A stretch of DNA of 64,000 nucleotides from Mycolicibacterium rhodesiae JS60 (GTDB taxonomy: Bacteria; Actinomycetota; Actinomycetes; Mycobacteriales; Mycobacteriaceae). Of the stretch, positions 50,620 through 59,362 are shown in pieces. Numbering within the stretch: the first letter of the stretch is position 1; each line of letters begins with the position of its first letter. The position numbers and the translations under genes are program-made. The notes below the pieces were generated by a model. That model worked only from the letters and a program-made list of their open reading frames with translations, searched no databases and was not told the DNA's origin. Location: positions 156,242 through 220,241 of the forward strand of contig AGIQ01000007.1 in assembly GCA_000230935.2 (NCBI GenBank), given 5' to 3'.

Positions 50620-52314
50620 TTATTCCAGGATCGCTCGCGCAGCGCGCTCCGCGATCAGCATGACCGGCGCGTTGGTGTTGCCGGACGTGATCGTGGGCAT
50701 CGCCGAAGCATCGGCAACTCGAAGGCCGGCCACGCGGTACACGCGGCAGTCGGTGTCGAGTACCGTGGCGGTCGACTGCGGAAGACCTTGCGCATCAAAG
50801 GCTCCCATCGCGCAGGTGCCCACCGGGTGGAAGATGGTGGTACCGAGTTCCCGGGCCGCCCTCTCCAGGTCGTTGTCGCTCACCAGTTGCGGGCCGGGAA
50901 GCAACTCTTCCGGACAGTAGCGGGCCAGGGGAGACGCCGCCATGATCTGCCGGGTCATCCGGAGACCGCGAATGGCGACTTGACGATCGGCGTCGGTGGA
51001 CAGGTAGTTGCACAAGATCTTGGGGTTGGTCAGCGGATCTGAACTCGACATTCGCACATGCCCCCGCGAAGTGGGGCGCAGATTGCAGACCGAGGGAGTG
51101 ATGGCCGCGAACGGGTGCAGCGGTTCGCCGAACTTGGGCAAGGACAGGGGTTGTACGTGCCATTCCATATCGGGACTGGCCAGCGCGGGATCGCTCTTGG
51201 CGAAAGCTCCCAGTGTGGAGGGCGGCATGGTCATCGGACCTGAGCGCAACAGCAGATATTGCAGGCCCATGCCGCCGCGGGTGATCCAATTCCGGTACAG
51301 CGTGTTGACAGTCCGGGCGCCCCGTATTCGATAGACCGTTCGCAGCTGCAGATGGTCCTGGAGGTTTTCACCAACGCCGGGCAGATCGACGGCCACCGGT
51401 ACGTCGTGCCGGGTGAGCAGCTCGGCCGGGCCCAGCCCCGAAACCTGCATGAGATGTGGCGAGCCGATCGCTCCGGCGGTCAGGATGACCTCCCGGTGAG
51501 CGCGCACGTCGACAATGCGGCCTTCCCTGAGTAGCTGCACACCGGTGGCGCGGTGCGCAGCCGTGGTCCAGGCACCGCGACGCTGACCTTCATGGACGTG
51601 GTCGTCCATCAGCAGCCGCAAGGCCTGGGTGCGGGTGTAGACGGTGAGATTGGGCCGGTGGGCAATGGGATGCAGGAAGGCGTCAGCCATCGACCATCGA
51701 CGGCCACGCCGTTGGTTGACGTGGAAGTAGGCGCTGCCCGAGTTGTCGCCACGGTTGAACTCGTCGATCGGGGCGATGCCCACCTGGGCAGCGGCGGCCT
51801 GCCAGGCGTCCAAGATTTTCCACCGCACCCGCGGCCGCTCGACGCGGATCTCGCCGCCGACACCGTGCCAGTCGTCCGCCCCGCCGAAATAGTCTTCCAG
51901 TTGCTTGTAGATCGTCAGTGTCTCGCCGGGATCGTCCTGGCCACCCCAGAGCCATCTCTCGTCGCCGGTGGCCCGCGCCCATAGGTCGTAATCGGAGGCC
52001 TGGCCGCGCATGTGGATCATGGCGTTGATCGACGAGCAGCCGCCGATCACACGGCCCCGCGCGTAGACGATGCTCCGGCCGGCAAGGCCTGGGTCGGCCT
52101 CCGTCGTGAAACACCAGTCGGTGCGCGGGTTGGCAATCGTATACAGATAGCCCACCGGCACCTTGATCCAGAACCAATCGTCGTTGCCGCCGGCCTCGAT
52201 CAACAACACCCGGTGGGCGGGGTCGGCGCTGAGCCGATTGGCCAGCAGGCAGCCTGCACTGCCCGCTCCCACGATGATGAAGTCGAACTCGGCGACGGGG
52301 CTGATTTCCGGCAT
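50620..52314 (-). CDS. GMC-family FAD oxidoreductase (choline dehydrogenase-like)
   Basis: 564 residues. FAD-binding DFIIVGAGSAGCLLANRLSADP at the N-terminus, GMC signature regions (YARGRVIGGCSSINAMIHMRGQASDYDLWA and ILTAGAIGSPHLMQVSGLGP), and a C-terminal catalytic region with FHPVGTCAMG and VADASAMPTITSGNTNAPVMLIAERAA. It oxidises a primary alcohol to an aldehyde. It lies 122 bases downstream of the HxlR gene on the same strand and may be in its regulon. The neighbouring CAR makes aldehydes from acids, so opposing steps of one pathway are conceivable. Confidence 0.9.
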   Translation of the reverse strand: MPEISPVAEFDFIIVGAGSAGCLLANRLSADPAHRVLLIEAGGNDDWFWIKVPVGYLYTIANPRTDWCFTTEADPGLAGRSIVYARGRVIGGCSSINAMIHMRGQASDYDLWARATGDERWLWGGQDDPGETLTIYKQLEDYFGGADDWHGVGGEIRVERPRVRWKILDAWQAAAAQVGIAPIDEFNRGDNSGSAYFHVNQRRGRRWSMADAFLHPIAHRPNLTVYTRTQALRLLMDDHVHEGQRRGAWTTAAHRATGVQLLREGRIVDVRAHREVILTAGAIGSPHLMQVSGLGPAELLTRHDVPVAVDLPGVGENLQDHLQLRTVYRIRGARTVNTLYRNWITRGGMGLQYLLLRSGPMTMPPSTLGAFAKSDPALASPDMEWHVQPLSLPKFGEPLHPFAAITPSVCNLRPTSRGHVRMSSSDPLTNPKILCNYLSTDADRQVAIRGLRMTRQIMAASPLARYCPEELLPGPQLVSDNDLERAARELGTTIFHPVGTCAMGAFDAQGLPQSTATVLDTDCRVYRVAGLRVADASAMPTITSGNTNAPVMLIAERAARAILE

Positions 52315-52436
52315 AGTCGGGGCAGACTAAACCGTCGAGGCGTGTCGTTGTCGGACTTGGCCCAGTCTCAGCAGCGGTGGGCTCGCCTGTTCGTTTCGCA
52401 ACCGGCCGCCATGACGGCTGCCAAACCATAGTGCCA

Positions 52437-52910
52437 TCAGGTGCGTAGCGCGGCCTCAATGTCGGCAGCCCTCACGGAATGGCCCTTTTCGCAACGCACG
52501 TCGACCTCGATCGGCGCTCCACAATCCCTGTGCGACAAGCCCATTCGGCCGCCGTCGCTTCGCACCCACCTGTCGCCCCAGCGCATCAGGGCAAGGATGG
52601 CCGGCATGAGGTCTTCCCCCTTCTCCGTCAGGTGGTAATCCTCACGACTGCGTTGACCGGGCTCGTGGTATGGCCGTTTCTCGAGGATCCCTGCGTCGAC
52701 GAGTTCCTTGAGTCGGGTGGCGGTGATCTTCTCGCTCAGTTGTGCGCGCCGGGAGAACTCATCGAACCGGTGCGCGCCGTAGAACGCCTCACGCAGCAGC
52801 AGCACGCTGGCGCGGCGACCGACGACGTCGAGTGCAGCCGCGACAGAACAGTCGTCGGCCCGCCAGGAGTCGCGATCACTGAGCCTGCCGGTGAGCGTGA
52901 GAGAGGACAT
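52437..52910 (-). CDS. HxlR-family winged-helix regulator
   Basis: 157 residues with the HxlR HTH (CSVAAALDVVGRRASVLLLREAFYGAHRFDEFSRRAQLSEKITATRLKELVDAGILEKRPYHEPGQRSREDYHLTEKGEDLMPAILALMRWGDRW). A Cys-containing tail (HRDCGAPIEVDVRCEKGH) could sense aldehydes or redox state; HxlR-type proteins such as YodB and HypR sense electrophiles through Cys. It is divergent from the CAR gene, with two inverted repeats in between, and upstream of the GMC gene. Confidence 0.88.
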   Translation of the reverse strand: MSSLTLTGRLSDRDSWRADDCSVAAALDVVGRRASVLLLREAFYGAHRFDEFSRRAQLSEKITATRLKELVDAGILEKRPYHEPGQRSREDYHLTEKGEDLMPAILALMRWGDRWVRSDGGRMGLSHRDCGAPIEVDVRCEKGHSVRAADIEAALRT

Positions 52911-52928
52911 GGCTCCATACTGACACGC

Positions 52929-52950
52929 TGACTTGCCTTAGGTAAAGTCA
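52929..52950. promoter_or_regulatory. Inverted repeat O1 between HxlR and CAR genes
   Basis: TGACTT and AAGTCA arms, 6 bp each, flank a 10-base centre containing CCTTAGG. It starts 19 bases upstream of the HxlR start, a natural autoregulatory position. Confidence 0.5.
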
Positions 52951-52960
52951 GGGTCCTAGT

Positions 52961-52988
52961 ATCTGACTAGACAGAAACACAGTCAGAT
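52961..52988. promoter_or_regulatory. Inverted repeat O2 between HxlR and CAR genes
   Basis: ATCTGACT and AGTCAGAT form perfect 8-bp arms around a 12-base spacer, ending 26 bases before the CAR start. It shares the TGACT core with the neighbouring repeat, as expected for two sites of one dimeric regulator. Confidence 0.6.
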
Positions 52989-53014
52989 GGGCTAGCTCGA
53001 GTTGAGGACACTGC

Positions 53015-56000
53015 GTGACCACTGAATTGCGGATTGACACTGACGATGTCGACGCGCATAACATCCAACGGCCCGGCGGTGTCGGGGAGCGCGTGACGTA
53101 TTTGTACGAGAATGACCGACAGTTTCGAGCAGCTAGTCCGCGTCTCGACGTTCTCGACGCGGCACGCAAGCCCGGCCTTCGACTGTCGCAGGTGCTGCGG
53201 ACGCTGGCGGAGGGCTATTCCGACCGTCCGGCCGTGGGCACCAGAGCGGTACAGACGATTGGGGACGAGCTAACCGGTCGCTGCGCCACGCAACTTCTCC
53301 CGGCGTTCAACACCATCTCCTATGGCGAGCTCTGGTCCAGGGTGCAAGCCGTCGCCAACGCCTGGCATCACGATACGCAGGCTCCGGTCGAGGCCGGCGA
53401 TTTCGTCGCGACCATAGGTTTCTCCAGCGCGGACTACTTGACCATCGACCTGGTCTGCGGCTACCTCGGACTGGTCGCAGTCCCACTGCAACACAACACC
53501 TCCGCTTCGCGGTTGGTACCCATCCTCGAAGAGTCGGCACCGCGCGTGCTGGCAGTCAGCGCCGACTATCTCGATTTGGCCGTGGAAGCTGCGCTGGGCA
53601 GCGGGTGGCTCTCACGGCTCGTCGTGTTCGACTACCGGCCCCAGGATGACAACCACCGCGACCGCGTTCAACACGCTCGCGACAGTCTGGCCGGCGCGGG
53701 CATGGAGGTGATCGTCGAAACACTGCCCGACATCATCGCCCGCGGCACACGCGCTCCCGAAGCACCGCTGTTCACCGACGGGTCCGACGACCGACTGGCG
53801 ATGATCCTCTACACCTCCGGCAGCACGGGCGCGCCCAAGGGGGCAATGTGGACCGAACGAATGGTCAGAACACTGTGGACGATCCCTATGAAGTCCACCG
53901 AGTCGGTGGTCATCAATCTCAACTTCATGCCGCTCAACCACTTAGGTGGACGGCTGCCGCTGGCCGCGTCCTTCCAGACGGGCGGCACCAGCTATTTTGT
54001 CGCCGAAAGCGACCTGTCGACGCTGTTCGACGACTGGATGCTGGTACGTCCCACTGACCTCGGTCTCGTTCCCCGCGTTGTGGACATGCTTTACCAGCGG
54101 TATCAGCAGATCGTGGACCGGCTATCGGCCGATGGCCTCGATCTTGACACCGCCGAGCGGACGGCCAAGACCGAGATCCGCGAAACACTGCTCGGCGGTA
54201 GGGTTCTCGGCGGTTTTGTCAGCACGGCACCGCTGTCCGCCGAGATGCGCTTGTTTCTGGAGTCGTGCCTGCAAGCCGACATCGTCGATACCTACGGGCT
54301 CACCGAGATCGGTGCGGTCACCACCGATGGCCTGGTCGTGCGGCCCCTTGTCCTGGACTACAAGTTGGTCGATGTCCCCGAGCTGGGTTACTTCAGTACC
54401 GATAAACCCCATCCCCGCGGGGAGCTTCTGGTCAAGAGCGCTGCCGCGATGCCCGGGTACTACAAGCGCCCCGAGATCACTGCCGAGGTGTTCGATGCCG
54501 ACGGCTACTACCGTACGGGCGATATCGTGGCCGAACTCGAGCCTGACCGCTTGGCCTATGTCGATCGCCGCAATAACGTCATCAAGCTCTCCCAAGGCGA
54601 ATTCGTCGCGGTGGCCAACCTCGAGGCCGAGTTCGCGCGCACTCCGTTGATCCGGCAGATCTACGTCTACGGCAACAGTGAGCGCTCCTCATTGCTGGCG
54701 GTCGTCGTGCCCACCGAGGAGGCGCTGGCCGTCCACGGCGGCGTCAACGACCAACTCAGGGCCGCCGTGCGCGCGGCGATGTCGCAGACGGCCCGCGACG
54801 CCGGATTGCAACCCTATGAAGTCCCGGTCGATTTCCTGATCGAGACCGAACCGTTCAGCGTTGCCGACGGGCTGCTCTCGGGTGTGGGGAAACTGTTACG
54901 CCCCAAACTCAAAGAGCGTTACGGAGCCGAGCTGGAAGCACTCTACGATCAGGTCGATGCCGCGCGTGCCGATGACGTGCGTGCTCTTCGAGACGCCGCG
55001 CAACACCAACCGGTCGTCGATACCGTCATCCAGGCAGCGGCGGCCCTGCTGGGGATTCCCTCGGCATCCGTCACCCGCGACGACCACTTCATCGACCTGG
55101 GCGGTGATTCTCTTTCCGCGCTGACCTTCTCAAATCTGCTGCAGGAACTCTTTGGCATCGAAACTCCGGTGGGAACACTCACCGGGCCGACGACCACGCT
55201 CGGTGACGTCGCATCTCACCTCGAGCAGGGGGCGGGGGATGGGGTCGCCAGGCCGACAGCGACGAGCGTGCATCACTCCGATACGACGATTCATGCCGCC
55301 GATCTGACGCTGGACAAATTCCTGCCCGCCAACCTCCTGGACGACGCGCGGGCGCTACCGCTACCCGTCGATGCGGAGCCCCACACGGTTCTGCTGACCG
55401 GCGCCAACGGCTACCTCGGGCGGTTCTTGGCGCTCGAGTGGCTGCAGCGGCTCGCGCAGACCGGGGGAACGCTGATCTGCCTGCTACGCGGTAGCGACAA
55501 TGAATCCGCACGGATGCGCCTCGAGCAGATCTTCGACGACGGTGATGCGCAGATGAGCGAGCGCTTCCATGATCTGGCTGCGGAGCATCTCGAGGTGATC
55601 GCAGGTGACATCAGTCAGCCTCAGCTCGGAGTGGACCCGCAGACGTGGGACGCTCTTACCCAGCGCGTGGACCTCATCGTGCACCCCGCCGCCCTTGTCA
55701 ACCACGTGTTGCCTTATCGGCAGTTGTTCGGCCCCAACGTTGTTGGTACCGCCGAGGTCATCGCGCTCGCCCTCAGCTCGCGCCTGAAACCGATCAATTA
55801 TCTGTCCACGGTCTCGGTCGCGATGACGGTCGAGCCGGAACGCTTCGAGGAGGACGGTGACATCCGCACCATCAGCCCGACGCGCCCCATCGACGATTCG
55901 TACGCCAATGGGTACGGCAACAGCAAGTGGGCGGGGGAAGTGCTGTTGCGGCAGGCTCACGACCTGTGTGGCCTTCCGGTCTCGGTGTTCCGGTCCGGAA

Positions 56001-56578
56001 TGATCCTGGCCGACCGCCGTTACGACGGCCAACTCAACGTCTCCGATATGTTCACCCGGCTCATCTACAGCCTCGTCCGCACCGGACTGGCTCCAGAGTC
56101 CTTCTATCAGAGGTCCGAATCGGGGGAGCGGACCCGCTCGCACTATGACGGACTGCCCGTCGATTTCGTCGCCGAGTCGATCACGACGCTGGGTGCCGGC
56201 GCACGCCGAGGGTTCCGTTCCTACGACGTCATGAACCCGCACGACGATGGCATCTCGCTGGATGTGTTCGTGGACTGGTTGATCGAAACCGGGCATTCGA
56301 TCACCCGCGTCGACGACTACGACGATTGGCTGAGTCAATTCGACAGCGCGCTGCGGGCGCTTCCCGATGCGCAGCGTCAGCAATCGGTGCTCCCGCTGCT
56401 GACGGCGTACAGCCGACCGGAACGCCCGCTACTGGGCTCGCTGGCCCCGGCCCAGGTCTTCCGGAAGGCTGTGCAAGAGAACAGGATCGGTGCGGATCAG
56501 GATATTCCGCACCTTTCCCGGCAGCTGATCGAGAAGTACGTATCGGGCCTGCGCGGCCAGGACCTGCTCCCGAACTGA
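53015..56578 (+). CDS. car: Carboxylic acid reductase (adenylation-carrier-reductase)
   Basis: 1187-residue enzyme that reduces carboxylic acids to aldehydes with ATP and NADPH. Adenylation domain (about 60-640) with ATP motif YTSGSTGAPKG near 266 and YRTGDIV. The carrier domain has phosphopantetheine Ser699 in LGGDSLSA. The C-terminal thioester reductase (about 780-1180) has NADP motif LTGANGYLGRF and YGNSKWAGEVLL. Length and order match Nocardia/Mycobacterium CAR and FadD9. It needs a phosphopantetheinyl transferase from elsewhere. GTG start after GAGGA. It heads an operon with an SDR 36 bases downstream. Confidence 0.95.
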   Translation: MTTELRIDTDDVDAHNIQRPGGVGERVTYLYENDRQFRAASPRLDVLDAARKPGLRLSQVLRTLAEGYSDRPAVGTRAVQTIGDELTGRCATQLLPAFNTISYGELWSRVQAVANAWHHDTQAPVEAGDFVATIGFSSADYLTIDLVCGYLGLVAVPLQHNTSASRLVPILEESAPRVLAVSADYLDLAVEAALGSGWLSRLVVFDYRPQDDNHRDRVQHARDSLAGAGMEVIVETLPDIIARGTRAPEAPLFTDGSDDRLAMILYTSGSTGAPKGAMWTERMVRTLWTIPMKSTESVVINLNFMPLNHLGGRLPLAASFQTGGTSYFVAESDLSTLFDDWMLVRPTDLGLVPRVVDMLYQRYQQIVDRLSADGLDLDTAERTAKTEIRETLLGGRVLGGFVSTAPLSAEMRLFLESCLQADIVDTYGLTEIGAVTTDGLVVRPLVLDYKLVDVPELGYFSTDKPHPRGELLVKSAAAMPGYYKRPEITAEVFDADGYYRTGDIVAELEPDRLAYVDRRNNVIKLSQGEFVAVANLEAEFARTPLIRQIYVYGNSERSSLLAVVVPTEEALAVHGGVNDQLRAAVRAAMSQTARDAGLQPYEVPVDFLIETEPFSVADGLLSGVGKLLRPKLKERYGAELEALYDQVDAARADDVRALRDAAQHQPVVDTVIQAAAALLGIPSASVTRDDHFIDLGGDSLSALTFSNLLQELFGIETPVGTLTGPTTTLGDVASHLEQGAGDGVARPTATSVHHSDTTIHAADLTLDKFLPANLLDDARALPLPVDAEPHTVLLTGANGYLGRFLALEWLQRLAQTGGTLICLLRGSDNESARMRLEQIFDDGDAQMSERFHDLAAEHLEVIAGDISQPQLGVDPQTWDALTQRVDLIVHPAALVNHVLPYRQLFGPNVVGTAEVIALALSSRLKPINYLSTVSVAMTVEPERFEEDGDIRTISPTRPIDDSYANGYGNSKWAGEVLLRQAHDLCGLPVSVFRSGMILADRRYDGQLNVSDMFTRLIYSLVRTGLAPESFYQRSESGERTRSHYDGLPVDFVAESITTLGAGARRGFRSYDVMNPHDDGISLDVFVDWLIETGHSITRVDDYDDWLSQFDSALRALPDAQRQQSVLPLLTAYSRPERPLLGSLAPAQVFRKAVQENRIGADQDIPHLSRQLIEKYVSGLRGQDLLPN

Positions 56579-56614
56579 CCCACACCACAACGACGACGTT
56601 AGGAAACGATTCGA

Positions 56615-57427
56615 ATGGCAATCACACGACCGGTCGCACTCGTCACCGGAGCCAACTCAGGTCTCGGCAGCTACGCCGCCCGCGGATTGGTCGACGCAGG
56701 ATTCGAGGTGGTCGGGACAAGTCGCAACATTGGGGGACTGGGCTATGGCCGGGGGATCACGTTCCACGAGCTTGACGTCACTCGCGACGAATCCGTCACT
56801 GCCGCAGTCGAGGCCGTGATCGCGCAGTTCGGCCGGATCGACGTACTGGTCAACAACGCCGGCATGGGACTGGCGGGAGCCAGCGAGGAGAACTCGATTG
56901 TGCAGGCTCAAAAACTCTTCGACATCAACGTCTTCGGCGTCATGCGCATGACGAATGCCGTTCTACCGCACATGCGCAGACAGGGCAGCGGGCGCATCAT
57001 CAACATCTCGTCGATATTCGGATTGATGCCCGCGCCATACATGGCTGCCTACAGTGCGACCAAATACGCCGTTGAAGGCTATTCCGAGTCGGTGGACCAC
57101 GAGGTCCGCGAACACAACATCCGCGTCCTTCTCGTCGAGCCCGGCGGCACGAGAACCGGTTTCGACGACAACACGGCAAAACCGGACAACGCTCTCGCGG
57201 CTTACGAGCGCCAGCGAGAGCGGTCCAATCAGGCAGTGGCCGACCAGGTCAACAACGGCGACGATCCTGCCGTCGTGGCGAAGGCCATCGTCGCCGCCGC
57301 AACAGACTCCGCGCCGAAGCTGCGCTATCCCGCAGGCTCAGCCCGCCGACTCAGCGCGATGCGCCGCTTCGCTCCCCGCGGAATCTTCGACAAGCAACTG
57401 CGCAAGTCCCTCGGTGTGCTGGGGTGA
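56615..57427 (+). CDS. Short-chain dehydrogenase/reductase partnered with CAR
   Basis: 270 residues, classical SDR: TGANSGLGSYAARGL, LVNNAGMGLAG, ISSIFG, YSATKYAVEGYSESV. Arg in GTSRNIGG after the second strand favours NADP(H). It probably reduces the aldehyde made by CAR to an alcohol, or removes it oxidatively; the first is more usual for such a pair. AGGAAA upstream of the ATG. It converges on the TetR gene. Confidence 0.87.
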   Translation: MAITRPVALVTGANSGLGSYAARGLVDAGFEVVGTSRNIGGLGYGRGITFHELDVTRDESVTAAVEAVIAQFGRIDVLVNNAGMGLAGASEENSIVQAQKLFDINVFGVMRMTNAVLPHMRRQGSGRIINISSIFGLMPAPYMAAYSATKYAVEGYSESVDHEVREHNIRVLLVEPGGTRTGFDDNTAKPDNALAAYERQRERSNQAVADQVNNGDDPAVVAKAIVAAATDSAPKLRYPAGSARRLSAMRRFAPRGIFDKQLRKSLGVLG

Positions 57428-57543
57428 CGAGCTGTCAGCGTTCCGGCCACAGCTGGGCGCGAAGCGTGGTCATCTGTTGGAGTCGCTCGATATGAGAATC
57501 GGCGGGGTCACCTGCAGAAAAACGTCCTTCGCCTGACCCGCAA

Positions 57544-58158
57544 CTAGGGCACGTCGCCGGACCGAACCGACGCCACCACGGTATCTATCAACCAGGTCAA
57601 CGATGTTGATGCTTCGGCAGGCGAGAGCTGCCAGGTATTGACGAGGCGCTCGTAGCTGGGGAGATTCCACAGCACGTCGAGCAGGCCGGCGACTGCGCGC
57701 ACCCGGGCCGCAGGCCAGTCCGGCGCGGCCTCGGTGACCGCACGAAACAGCGCTTGGCGGCGCCGCTCGTCAGCGCCGACGAAGACGGGATCTGTTGGTG
57801 GTTGGACCGATTCCTCGATCGTGAACCGCTGAAGCGAGGCGAAGAACCGGCCCGTGACATCGGTGAGATTGGTCAGATCGACTTCTTCGTAGGCGACGCC
57901 GGCCTCGTCCTCCAGCCTGCCCATCACCGCATCGTGCAGATCGCGTTCGGTAGGGAAGTGGCGGTAAACGGTGCGTTCACCGACACCGGCACGTTCGGCG
58001 ATCGCGCGGAACGTGAGCTCCCGCCAATCCCAGCTCCGGTATTCGTGTACGAGCTCAGTGCCCGCCGCGACGATGCGTTCTCGGGTCTGTTCGGCCTGAC
58101 GACGGCGCGACGAGCTGTCATAGGTCCGTCGCGATTCACTTGTTGACTGCTCGCTCAT
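57544..58158 (-). CDS. TetR-family regulator
   Basis: 204 residues with the TetR HTH at about 22-68 (EQTRERIVAAGTELVHEYRSWDWRELTFRAIAERAGVGERTVYRHFPTERDLHDAVM). The first 20 residues are Ser/Arg rich. ATG at 58158 gives normal length; a longer frame upstream is antisense to the sulfotransferase gene. It is divergent from the sulfotransferase operon, which it probably represses through the palindrome just upstream of its start. Confidence 0.87.
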   Translation of the reverse strand: MSEQSTSESRRTYDSSSRRRQAEQTRERIVAAGTELVHEYRSWDWRELTFRAIAERAGVGERTVYRHFPTERDLHDAVMGRLEDEAGVAYEEVDLTNLTDVTGRFFASLQRFTIEESVQPPTDPVFVGADERRRQALFRAVTEAAPDWPAARVRAVAGLLDVLWNLPSYERLVNTWQLSPAEASTSLTWLIDTVVASVRSGDVP

Positions 58159-58164
58159 ATTAAT

Positions 58165-58178
58165 GGCAGTGTACTGTC
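58165..58178. promoter_or_regulatory. Candidate TetR operator
   Basis: GGCAGTGTACTGTC is a near-palindrome (CAGT and ACTG arms) seven bases from the TetR start and 24 bases before the sulfotransferase start. It is placed to block both promoters. Confidence 0.5.
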
Positions 58179-58201
58179 TTGAATTGTTGGTGGAGGGGTA
58201 C

Positions 58202-59353
58202 GTGGCATCACCGGGTGAATTGTTGCAGGCGGCACGGGACAAGACCGGGCTCGACGATTTCGGCGACGATTCCTTCCGTGAGGGCTTCGCGATACTTGTG
58301 CGCGCCCTGGAGCGCGAGGCCAGACTCAACGCGCGGGGTGAGGCCTTCGTGTACCCCCGCATTGTGGGTCACCTGCGCCAACGATTGCAGGTCGAGGATT
58401 GGTACCGGCGTCACCCCGAAATCGACGACGAACCCCTCGTCGCACCGCTTTTCGGGCTGGGCCTACCTCGCACCGGGTCGACTGCGCTGTCGTTCCTCCT
58501 CGCCCAGGATCCACGGATCCGCTACCTCCGCAGCTGGGAGGCGGCCCAACCCTGCCCGCCACCGTCAACTGTTGTCGGCGACGACCCGCGAATTCCGCCC
58601 GGGATGACCACCGTGGCAGCCGGCAGCCGCCAGCACGTGCCTGCCGATACCAACGGGCCGATGGAATGCCTCGACTTGATGGCGCTCGACTTCACCTCGC
58701 AGATCTTCCAGGCCTATGCCCAAATCCCAAGCTACTCAGAGTGGTTGCTCGAACAGGCCGACTTCACTTCCACCTACCGCTACCAGCGGCGCGTGCTGAA
58801 GCTGCTGCAGTGGCGAGAGCCGAAACGACAGTGGCGGTTGAAGTCGCCAGCCCATGTGCTGTCGCTGACCTACCTGGACCGGGCTTTCCCCGATGCCCGG
58901 TTTGTGATGACCCATCGCGATCCCACCGACGTTCTGCTGTCGGTGGCGGACGTCTACGCCGATATCGTCGGCGGTTTCACCGATCACGTGGATCTGCGTT
59001 ACCTCGGCGAACTCAACATGCGGCAGTGGTCGGTGGGAATGGATCGCGTGGTCGCGTTCCGCGAGAGCGGGGCGAATCAGCGATTCTTCGATATCGACTT
59101 TCGCGCGATGACAGCGGATCCGATCACCCAGGTACGCGCGTTGTACGCCTGGCTGGGCCAGCCGGTGACCGCCGAATTCGAATCCGGGATGCGCACGTGG
59201 TGGGCGCACAACGCGCAGAACCGAGAAGCGCGACCCGCCTGCGAGCCGTCGACGTTCGGGTTCGATTTTGATCGGGTTCGGCCGATGTTCGCCGATTACA
59301 CAACGCACGCGCAAACCTGGATCAAGCAGCGCGACGTCCACAACGAAGGGTGA
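58202..59353 (+). CDS. Sulfotransferase-family protein
   Basis: 383 residues. PAPS-binding loop GLGLPRTGSTALSFLLA near residue 85, and the 3'-phosphate motif region FVMTHRDPTDVLLSVADVYADIVGG. It would transfer sulfate from PAPS to a lipid or other hydroxyl acceptor; mycobacteria have several such enzymes. GTG chosen because GGAGGGG precedes it; the in-frame ATG at 58163 lies inside the operator palindrome region and has no ribosome site. It is followed nine bases later by a lipocalin-like gene. Confidence 0.85.
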   Translation: MASPGELLQAARDKTGLDDFGDDSFREGFAILVRALEREARLNARGEAFVYPRIVGHLRQRLQVEDWYRRHPEIDDEPLVAPLFGLGLPRTGSTALSFLLAQDPRIRYLRSWEAAQPCPPPSTVVGDDPRIPPGMTTVAAGSRQHVPADTNGPMECLDLMALDFTSQIFQAYAQIPSYSEWLLEQADFTSTYRYQRRVLKLLQWREPKRQWRLKSPAHVLSLTYLDRAFPDARFVMTHRDPTDVLLSVADVYADIVGGFTDHVDLRYLGELNMRQWSVGMDRVVAFRESGANQRFFDIDFRAMTADPITQVRALYAWLGQPVTAEFESGMRTWWAHNAQNREARPACEPSTFGFDFDRVRPMFADYTTHAQTWIKQRDVHNEG

Positions 59354-59362
59354 TCTAACTCG

